Below are positions 58,036-64,000 of a stretch of DNA of 64,000 nucleotides, piece after piece (within the stretch, counting starts at the first letter, position 1; each line of letters opens with the position of its first letter). The notes under the pieces were generated by a model. The model ran no database searches, was not told the DNA's origin, and saw nothing but the letters and a program-made list of their open reading frames with translations. Source of the stretch: an uncultured bacterium (GTDB lineage Bacteria > Cyanobacteriota > Vampirovibrionia > Gastranaerophilales > Gastranaerophilaceae). The translations under genes and the position numbers were made by a program. The stretch is from assembly GCA_949300515.1 (NCBI GenBank), contig CASGEP010000015.1:18014-82013 (forward strand). Reading direction: 5' to 3'.

Positions 58036-58058
58036 GGCGCAATTTTTTGCGCCTTTTT
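58036..58058 (+). terminator. Rho-independent terminator after the SIMPL gene
   Basis: GGCGCAA (58036-58042) pairs with TTGCGCC (58047-58053) around four T, followed by five T. Confidence 0.9.
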
Positions 58059-58092
58059 CTTTTGCGGGTTTTCGGGTATAATTTTTCCGCTG

Positions 58093-58129
58093 AAAACTGC
58101 CGCAAAATATAGCTTTGTGCGGCAGTTTT
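58093..58129 (-). terminator. Probable terminator of the lpt-lpx-nnrD operon
   Basis: A perfect 12-base inverted repeat (58093-58104 with 58118-58129) lies 18 bases past the nnrD stop. The stem ends in four T on the minus strand, but a longer T run is missing. Confidence 0.65.
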
Positions 58130-58147
58130 GATTTATGTTTATTTGAT

Positions 58148-59035
58148 TTACTCAAGAATTTCTTTAATTGCCATAGGGATTACATTTGGCAGATTTGAAG
58201 CTAAAACCGAGTATTCACCTTGCGTTTTGCTTGCGATTTCTCCGCACAGCCCGTGCAGATAGGCTCCTAAGCATGCCGCGTTTTCCAAACTTGCACCTTG
58301 AGCGCAAAGACCCGCGATTATACCCGTTAAAACATCGCCCGCGCCCGCTTTAGAGAGGGCGGAGTTGCCCGTCGGGTTAATAAAAATTTTGCCGTTTGGT
58401 ATTGCAATGACACTTTCATGTCCCTTTAAAAGCACGATGCAGTCAAAGTTTTTGCTCGCTTCCCATGCCCATTTCAGTCTGTTGGATTGAATTTCTTTAA
58501 CATCAACGTCTAAAAGCCTTGAGAGTTCAAGCGGATGAGGCGTGATAATCGAATTTAGCGGAAAAAGTTTTTTATTTGTTGAGGCAAGGGTGTTTATGGC
58601 GTCAGCATCAATAATAATAGGTGTTTGGGAGTCTATATTAGCTTGTAAAAAAGCGCTGACAAAGTTTTTCGTTCCGCCAAGGGTCGAAAGTCCGCAGCCT
58701 ATTGAAATAGCGTGCGAATTTGCAACGCCGTCCAAATATTTCATTCCGTCTTTCGGTATTGTACCCATCGGGCTTTGTCCTAAATCTAAAAATGTAATAT
58801 CGGGCGAATTTGCGGCAACAAGCGGGATTACATCGCTCGCCGTTGCAAGCATAGCCGCGCCCGCGCCGACTTTAAGGGCGGAAATTGAGCTTAAATAGGC
58901 GGCTCCGGGGTAAAACATTGAGCCTGCTATGTTTAGTACATTGCCGTAGGTGCCTTTGTTTGAAATTTGCACCCTTTGCGGCAAAAACTTTGAAACTATT
59001 TCTTTTGATAATTTTGTTATTGATATGTTGTCCAT
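58148..59035 (-). CDS. nnrD: ADP/ATP-dependent NAD(P)H-hydrate dehydratase
   Basis: Repairs hydrated NAD(P)H. The 295 residues have GTYGNVLNIAGSMFYPGAAYL, HALKVGAGAAML-type SALKVGAGA, IIDADAINTL, TPHPLELSRL and the substrate-binding NSALSKAGAGDVLTG of the ribokinase-like fold. The usual epimerase partner domain is not fused. It is the last gene of the lptC operon. Confidence 0.93.
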   Translation of the reverse strand: MDNISITKLSKEIVSKFLPQRVQISNKGTYGNVLNIAGSMFYPGAAYLSSISALKVGAGAAMLATASDVIPLVAANSPDITFLDLGQSPMGTIPKDGMKYLDGVANSHAISIGCGLSTLGGTKNFVSAFLQANIDSQTPIIIDADAINTLASTNKKLFPLNSIITPHPLELSRLLDVDVKEIQSNRLKWAWEASKNFDCIVLLKGHESVIAIPNGKIFINPTGNSALSKAGAGDVLTGIIAGLCAQGASLENAACLGAYLHGLCGEIASKTQGEYSVLASNLPNVIPMAIKEILE

Positions 59036-59036
59036 T

Positions 59037-59513
59037 TTATTCTCCTAAGTGCCCGAATTGCCTTACAGCCTCGTATGCACCTATCGCAATTGAGTTTGAA
59101 AGGTTCAGGCTTCTTGTTTCATTTCTCATTGGTATTGTAACAAGGTCTTTTTCGTATTTTTTCAAAATTTCATCGCAAAGCCCCCTTGTTTCAGGACCGA
59201 AAACCAAAAAATCGCCGTTTTGATATTTTACATCGGTGTATAACTTTTCGGCTTTTGTGGTGAAAAAATAGTAGTTGTTTTCGTTTTTCGGAAAGTTTTT
59301 TATCAGCTCATCAAAGCTTATTATATGCTCCACCTCCACTTTGTCCCAATAATCAAGCCCCGAGCGCTTTAGATATTTATCTGACATTGAAAAACCGAGC
59401 CTGCCGCACAAAAACAGCTTTGCTCCGATACAAGCGCAAAGCCTTGCCGCATTTCCCGTATTTTGCGGTATTTCGGGTTCAACCATTACAATATTCAGAT
59501 AGCTTTTTTGCAT
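59037..59513 (-). CDS. trmL: tRNA (cytidine/uridine-2'-O-)-methyltransferase TrmL
   Basis: The 158 residues form a SPOUT knot: VMVEPEIPQNTGNAARLCAC, GRLGFSMSDKYLKRSGLDYW, FGPETRGL and IPMRNETRSLNLSNSIAIGAYE. TrmL methylates the wobble ribose of leucine tRNAs. It lies in the lpx operon with tight spacing. Confidence 0.95.
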   Translation of the reverse strand: MQKSYLNIVMVEPEIPQNTGNAARLCACIGAKLFLCGRLGFSMSDKYLKRSGLDYWDKVEVEHIISFDELIKNFPKNENNYYFFTTKAEKLYTDVKYQNGDFLVFGPETRGLCDEILKKYEKDLVTIPMRNETRSLNLSNSIAIGAYEAVRQFGHLGE

Positions 59514-59516
59514 AAT

Positions 59517-60104
59517 TTACTTCACTTCAAAAAATCTTTTACTTTCAAATACAACGGGAATTCCCCTTAAAACGCAGAATGCAACCGCGATGTATGTGCA
59601 AATTAAGCCTATTGTGAGGATTGTGTGGTCATAGTTAAAGCTGAGGTGTCCCGCGATTAAAAATAAAAATGCGACAGCCTTGCAAAGTGCGTATGTAAAT
59701 CTTGAAAAGTTTGAAGCAACGATAAACTTTGCGATTTTGCCCTGCATCATGGTTTTTTCGCCAAAAGCGGTGTAGCCCTGCGCAAGCGCTAAAGAGCGAA
59801 GCGAGTCGGTGATAATCCCTCTTGTTAAAACAATAATGGGAACGGCGACATTTAACCAGCCGAGCGCGCAAAATGTCATCCAGAAAACATTTTCAATAAT
59901 CCTGTCGCCCATAATATCAAGTACGGCGCCGAGTTTGGATGTTTCATTAAACTTTCTTGCAATATAGCCGTCAAGCCCGTCAAACCACATTACAAAAACA
60001 GTTAAAATTAACGCCGTAAGTGTTGCGGCATTGGTTTTAAAAAATAAAAGCGCAACAACTATAAAAGCCAGAAAAATCCTTGAAAGTGTAATGATATTTG
60101 CCAT
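59517..60104 (-). CDS. pgsA: CDP-alcohol phosphatidyltransferase (PgsA-like)
   Basis: The 195 residues have the catalytic pattern D-x2-D-G-x2-A-R-x8-G-x3-D-x3-D (DGLDGYIARKF then GAVLDIMGD near residues 40-70) and about five membrane segments. It most likely makes phosphatidylglycerol phosphate in the inner membrane. The exact head group is inferred. Confidence 0.88.
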   Translation of the reverse strand: MANIITLSRIFLAFIVVALLFFKTNAATLTALILTVFVMWFDGLDGYIARKFNETSKLGAVLDIMGDRIIENVFWMTFCALGWLNVAVPIIVLTRGIITDSLRSLALAQGYTAFGEKTMMQGKIAKFIVASNFSRFTYALCKAVAFLFLIAGHLSFNYDHTILTIGLICTYIAVAFCVLRGIPVVFESKRFFEVK

Positions 60105-60105
60105 T

Positions 60106-61224
60106 TTACTCCCCTTTTAACTCTTTGTTTATATATTTTGCAACCTCTTCCACGCAGTGTTTATCACCCATCATAAAGCGCAGCTGTGCAAGGCCCGCAA
60201 GGTGTTTTTCCCTGTATTGTTTGTCATTTAAAAGCTTTATAATTTCCTGTGCAATTTTATCGCTTCTTGCGTCATACATCAAAAACTCTTTTACAATGTC
60301 TTTGCCCGTTATGATGTTTACAAGGCAGGCATTTTTAATGCTTCTTACCATAAGGTATATAAGATAGAACAAAAACGGCCCGCGATAAGCTATAATCATC
60401 GGTGTACCATACATTGCGGCCTCAAGAGCAACAGTGCCCGAAGCAAGTATTAAAGCGTCGGAAACGCTTAACAGCGCCTGATTTTCGCCTTTTATCGTTT
60501 TGTATTCGGTGCTAAAGGCGCTCTCGGGCAAATTTGGCGCGTGTGAGAAAACAAACTGCACGTCGGGACAAGTCTTTTCAATAATTTTAACGGCGCCTGT
60601 GAATATTTTCAGGAGGTATTTTATCTCAAACATTCTGGAGCCCGGGAAAACGCTTATGAGGCGCTTGTTTTTATCCAGATTATGGCGGGTGAAAAATTCC
60701 TCTCTGTCTGCTTTTTTGGGAAGCTCAAAATTGAGAGGGTGCCCCACAAAGGTTGAGTTAATGCCTTCTTTTTCATACATTTTTTCTTCAAAGGGAAAAA
60801 TTGTAAAAACTCTGTCTATATTTTTTTTGATTGTTTTTATGCGCCATTTTCTCGATGCCCAGACCTGCGGCGGGATAAAGTAAAATACTCTGAAACCTTC
60901 TTTTTTGAGAAATTTTGAAATTGCAAGATTAAAAGTGCCGTAATCTACAAGCAGCACTATATCGGGCTTAAAGTCGTTTTTCAGATAATCTACTATCCTT
61001 CTGCCGAGTGTAAGGTGGTCAATGACAAGTTTTGGAGTAATTCCTATGCCGCCCATTTTGGAATGGTCGCAAAAGAGCTTTACACCCTGATTTTTCAGGT
61101 TGTCCGCGCCGACCCCTTCGATAATTACTTCGGGATTGATTTTTTTTAATTCCCTCACAACTCCCGAGGCGTGCTTGTCGCCTGATGTTTCACCCGTAAT
61201 AATGAATATTTTTTTTGCCGTCAT
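60106..61224 (-). CDS. lpxB: Lipid-A-disaccharide synthase
   Basis: The 372 residues contain GETSGDKHA, the VDYGTFNL segment, YFIPPQVWAS, GHPL, PGSRMFEI and SGTVALEAAMYGTPMI, the full set of LpxB landmarks. It joins UDP-diacylglucosamine and lipid X into the lipid A disaccharide. It follows lpxI in the LPS operon. Confidence 0.97.
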   Translation of the reverse strand: MTAKKIFIITGETSGDKHASGVVRELKKINPEVIIEGVGADNLKNQGVKLFCDHSKMGGIGITPKLVIDHLTLGRRIVDYLKNDFKPDIVLLVDYGTFNLAISKFLKKEGFRVFYFIPPQVWASRKWRIKTIKKNIDRVFTIFPFEEKMYEKEGINSTFVGHPLNFELPKKADREEFFTRHNLDKNKRLISVFPGSRMFEIKYLLKIFTGAVKIIEKTCPDVQFVFSHAPNLPESAFSTEYKTIKGENQALLSVSDALILASGTVALEAAMYGTPMIIAYRGPFLFYLIYLMVRSIKNACLVNIITGKDIVKEFLMYDARSDKIAQEIIKLLNDKQYREKHLAGLAQLRFMMGDKHCVEEVAKYINKELKGE

Positions 61225-61234
61225 ATCTACCGTT

Positions 61235-62053
61235 TTATACTGCTATTATTGATATTTTGTGTTTATTTGCGTAGTTAATCATCTCTTGCTGATTAACAAT
61301 GATTGTTTCGCCCGCCTCGAGCGCCAGAGTGCTTGCACCGTAGCGGCGCATTGTTTTAAGGGTTTTAATACCGACTGTCGGTATGTCAAACCTTTTATCC
61401 TGATTGGGCTTTGCGACCTTTACCACAACGGCGCCCTTGCCGCGCGCGAGTTTGGCACCTCTTTTAATACATTTATCCGTTCCTTCAATAGCTTCAACCG
61501 CCATAATCATGCGATTTTTCATAACAACGGATTGCCCGATGTCAAGTTTGCCCATTTCTTTTGCAGTTTTAAAACCGTACTCAATGTCGTACAGTTCCTC
61601 CTGAGTCGGCGTGGTTTCTGTCAGAACGCCCTTTTGCACCATGAGATTTTTTATAAAAATTGTCTGGTCAAGCACCGTAATGCCTATTGAATTAAGTTCT
61701 TCGACAATTCTCAGCATAATGGCATCGTCGTTTAATTTAAAAGCTTCTTTTATGTATTCAATAGCCCTGGGCTCAAGTTTCGGGCGCTTTAAGAGCATTG
61801 TTTTTGAAACTTTGCCTAAAAATGTAAGCTGCTTGATTTCTTGTTCTTTTAAAAACTTCTCCATTGTTTCAACCTGCCCGAAGCCCAGAGAGATGACCTT
61901 TGAGCAGTGTTTTTGAAGCTCTTTGTAATTATCTGATGAAAGAGAGATTGCAATAACTTCAAATCCGTTTTCTTTTGCGCCTTGAGCCATTTTGACGGGT
62001 AAAAGCCCGTCGCCCGCTATAAGACATTGTCTGTTTTCTAAAGTTATACTCAT
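61235..62053 (-). CDS. lpxI: UDP-2,3-diacylglucosamine diphosphatase LpxI
   Basis: The 272 residues match LpxI (formerly DUF1009), which makes lipid X by a route different from LpxH: GFGQVETMEKFLKE, TFLGKVSKTMLLKRPKL, VEAIEGTDKCIKRG, and RFDIPTVGIKTLKTM near the C-terminus with the catalytic Asp. It overlaps lptA by 4 bases. The LpxI rather than LpxH choice is common outside Beta- and Gammaproteobacteria. Confidence 0.95.
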   Translation of the reverse strand: MSITLENRQCLIAGDGLLPVKMAQGAKENGFEVIAISLSSDNYKELQKHCSKVISLGFGQVETMEKFLKEQEIKQLTFLGKVSKTMLLKRPKLEPRAIEYIKEAFKLNDDAIMLRIVEELNSIGITVLDQTIFIKNLMVQKGVLTETTPTQEELYDIEYGFKTAKEMGKLDIGQSVVMKNRMIMAVEAIEGTDKCIKRGAKLARGKGAVVVKVAKPNQDKRFDIPTVGIKTLKTMRRYGASTLALEAGETIIVNQQEMINYANKHKISIIAV

Positions 62054-63003
62054 AGTTCCATACTACCTTCTTGTGATATGCTGGTTTTGACGTTTCCGTC
62101 GGCAAAGAAAGCCTTGGGGTTGATTGTCATTCTTATTTTATCCGCCTCGACGGTGGAGCCTTCGTTTGTGATTTTTGAACGTCCCGTAAAGATTATTGTT
62201 TCGGGTTTGTTTGTTTGCGAATTTACAAAAAGCTGTGCTTTGGGACCTTGGGCAAAGTAGTCTTTGTATTTTACTCTCACATTTCCGCCCGCAACGAGTG
62301 CGCTTGTGAGTTTATTAAACTGCTGGTATCTTGCCTGAACAAATACTCTTGTTCCGTCATCAAAAGTGACATCAGAGGACGTGTTGCCCGAAACCTGGAA
62401 TTCTTCTCTTTGCGGTATGTATTCAAACTTGTCGCCTTTTATGATGTTTGCTTTTTCTTTCATGACAACATTTCCGATGAGTTTTAAGTTTTCAATGTTT
62501 CCCGCTTTATCTACAATAGCGCTTGCCTTATCGGAGAATGTTTCCAAGTCTTGATAGTGGATTACAACCGAGCCGTTTGCCTTCATAAGTTTTGTATTTG
62601 TGTCGTATTCCTGGCTGTCTGCGTTAATCGTCATAATCGGCTGGCGGTTTTCCATCATGATGGATTGGGAATTTCCCTGTGCCAGAACGGTTTTTTTGAT
62701 GAGCGAAACTTTTATTATGTCGGCTTTAATTTCGTGTTTTTTGTTTTCTTTGTTTTGAAAGGCATAAGGGTTGTCAAAAAATGTTGCAAGAGAGGGCTTT
62801 TTGCTCGTGGGGTCTAAATCAAGCTCGGCGCGGGGACTTTTTACTTTGATATCGCCCACGCTGACCTGTACGTCGCCTTCAAAAAAGCCTTTGTTTTGAT
62901 CCATTTTAATAGTTTGTTTTTTTGCCTCGATAACCACATTTGCACTGTAGGCGCAAAGGGTTGTAAACATTATTAATATTAGGCTCAGTATTATCTTTTT
63001 CAT
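62050..63003 (-). CDS. lptA: LptA-like LPS transport protein, extended
   Basis: A periplasmic beta-jellyroll bridge for LPS. The 317 residues have a signal peptide (to YSA near 20) and OstA-type strands over the whole length, about 1.7 times the E. coli size. Repeated segments such as IKMDQNKGFFEGDVQV (about 33) and YDTNTKLMKANGSVVIHY (about 133) suggest two fused OstA units. The ATG directly follows the lptC stop. Confidence 0.9.
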   Translation of the reverse strand: MKKIILSLILIMFTTLCAYSANVVIEAKKQTIKMDQNKGFFEGDVQVSVGDIKVKSPRAELDLDPTSKKPSLATFFDNPYAFQNKENKKHEIKADIIKVSLIKKTVLAQGNSQSIMMENRQPIMTINADSQEYDTNTKLMKANGSVVIHYQDLETFSDKASAIVDKAGNIENLKLIGNVVMKEKANIIKGDKFEYIPQREEFQVSGNTSSDVTFDDGTRVFVQARYQQFNKLTSALVAGGNVRVKYKDYFAQGPKAQLFVNSQTNKPETIIFTGRSKITNEGSTVEADKIRMTINPKAFFADGNVKTSISQEGSMEL

Positions 63004-63618
63004 CTATTTTCCTTTTGTGTTGAATAGTTCTAGCTTTTCTTGTTTTGCACCTTCCTTGGCGTATATTTGTACCTGAGAGTCGCCGATTATTTTAAAAAAA
63101 GTCAGGTCCGAATTAAACACGGCTTTTTTGCTTATTGTGGCAAAGTCCTCGTTTCTTTTAATTCTTACGTTGCCTGTTGCTATTATGTCAGTGTTTTTGC
63201 CGCCCCATTCTATTTTTTCGGCTAAAATGGAGGAGCCGTCTTTTGAAACAATGAGCGTTTCGCCTTCTAAAATTACGTTTTTGTCTTCGTCCCGATAAGT
63301 GCCTTTTGGAGATTCAAAGCTCAGTGCGACGTTTTTATCCTCATCGTAGAAATTTCCTATAATTCCCGTTAGGACAACGACTTTTGAAGCGCTGTCGTAG
63401 CTGCCTGTTTTGGCGTACAGTTCCCAGTATTTTTTGTGGTCTTTTGTTTCGGTTAGGATGAGGTGTTTGACCTCGACTTTTTGGGTTTTATTGAGGGCGC
63501 CTGCAACGTTTTTTCTGATATCGCGGGTTACAAACCAAGCCCAAAGAAAGCCTGCAGTGCATAAAAGCGCTATTGAGAGAAAAACAATAAAGTAGATTTT
63601 TTTCTTGCTTAAGCCCAT
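63004..63618 (-). CDS. lptC: LPS export protein LptC
   Basis: The 204 residues have one N-terminal membrane anchor (about 8-30) and a periplasmic OstA-like domain with YAKTGSYDSASKVVVLTG and GNVRIKR. LptC passes LPS from LptB2FG to LptA. It leads the operon lptC-lptA-lpxI-lpxB-pgsA-trmL-nnrD. lptB, F and G are not in the window. Confidence 0.9.
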   Translation of the reverse strand: MGLSKKKIYFIVFLSIALLCTAGFLWAWFVTRDIRKNVAGALNKTQKVEVKHLILTETKDHKKYWELYAKTGSYDSASKVVVLTGIIGNFYDEDKNVALSFESPKGTYRDEDKNVILEGETLIVSKDGSSILAEKIEWGGKNTDIIATGNVRIKRNEDFATISKKAVFNSDLTFFKIIGDSQVQIYAKEGAKQEKLELFNTKGK

Positions 63619-63803
63619 GATAAACCTATTTTAGCATAAAGCAGGTAAAAAAGTTTTATGAAGTTGTGTAAAAAAATTTGCAAAGGCGCAAAAAGTACAT
63701 TTTTTGGGACTGTTGATAAAATAACCCAATCCGCACAAATTGGGGCTTGATTTTTAGTTTTTAGCGTTTAATAATGAGGTAGGCGGCAGTGTTCCGAGAG
63801 GAA

Positions 63804-63904
63804 TATCGCGGGATGGAGCAGTCCCGTTGATTCGTCAGAATCAAGTCGAATATACGAGTCGGGCGACGAGATGCCAGACTGCGTATATGAAAATTAAATA
63901 GATT
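63804..63904 (+). repeat. Partial copies of tRNA-fMet: direct 5' end and inverted D-arm
   Basis: 63804-63823 repeats 63905-63924 exactly (20 bases: 3 upstream bases plus the first 17 of the tRNA). 63865-63882 matches the reverse complement of 63919-63936 at 16 of 18 positions. A 7-base TTGATTC/GAATCAA hairpin lies between (63828-63834 with 63839-63845). Order: 5' copy, 41-base spacer, inverted D-arm, 22-base spacer, tRNA. Confidence 0.85.
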
Positions 63905-63907
63905 TAT

Positions 63908-63984
<77 letters not shown>

Positions 63985-64000
63985 TTTCACTGGAAGTTTC

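Noticed and set aside
63780..63907. Second complete tRNA gene before tRNA-fMet
   Set aside because: Only the first 17 bases match; there is no anticodon arm or T-arm.

Overview
The window looks like chromosomal DNA of a low-GC, Gram-negative, flagellated, fermentative bacterium. It has an LPS export and lipid A set (lptC, a long lptA, an lptD-like barrel, lpxB, lpxI), flagellar export and rod genes, a biotin-dependent oxaloacetate decarboxylase, a thiamine-diphosphate decarboxylase, and no respiratory or photosynthetic genes. Together with an INFKG motif at the start of one cell-wall enzyme, this fits the non-photosynthetic relatives of Cyanobacteria (Vampirovibrionia/Melainabacteria, Gastranaerophilales). 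That placement is inference from memory and needs a phylogeny (for example EF-Tu or LigA).

Layout. 1-2.4 kb: end of fliH, then flhA. 2.4-4.3 kb (minus): rplS, a terminator, rbgA and rnhB. 4.4-9.5 kb (plus): a phospholipase D-like protein, a 34-residue membrane protein, an M23 hydrolase and an LptD-like protein. 9.5-14.9 kb (minus): phosphohexomutase, a protein with three copies of an RLxxLExxxFG repeat, and a TPR/lipoprotein/YkgJ operon. 15-20 kb: a REC-STAS regulator, a 1050-residue acidic protein that looks like a dead HerA-type ATPase joined to a PcrA-like Tudor domain, and a glycosyltransferase. 20-22.3 kb: tRNA-Thr, tRNA-Thr, tRNA-Tyr, tuf, glyoxalase. 22.3-23.8 kb: an accessory patch with two small unknown genes (one broken by a stop codon), an XRE regulator with a frame break, and short palindromic repeats. 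23.8-37.6 kb: SIMPL and peptide-binding lipoprotein, rmlD-manC, tRNA-Arg-rmuC, ldcA-birA-oadA-oadB, dnaX and an NrtR-type regulator. 37.6-48.4 kb: marR with an efflux pump, a two-component pair, mrnC, a glycine-zipper protein, a second efflux pump, a pyruvate/indolepyruvate decarboxylase and a DPM1-like glycosyltransferase. 48.4-55.2 kb: transglycosylase, flagellar rod genes, a candidate fliK, deoB and a PLP decarboxylase. 55.2-58 kb: ligA and a second SIMPL protein. 58-63.6 kb (minus): lptC-lptA-lpxI-lpxB-pgsA-trmL-nnrD. The window ends with initiator tRNA-fMet.

Three observations stand out. First, tRNA-Arg and tRNA-fMet have the same unusual upstream arrangement: a direct copy of the tRNA 5' end, then an inverted copy of the D-arm, then the real tRNA. 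Second, at least eight genes have a -10 box exactly six bases before the ATG and no Shine-Dalgarno sequence, which suggests frequent leaderless mRNAs. Third, the acidic pseudo-HerA/Tudor protein does not match any family architecture I know. No CRISPR array, prophage, insertion sequence or obvious defence island was seen.
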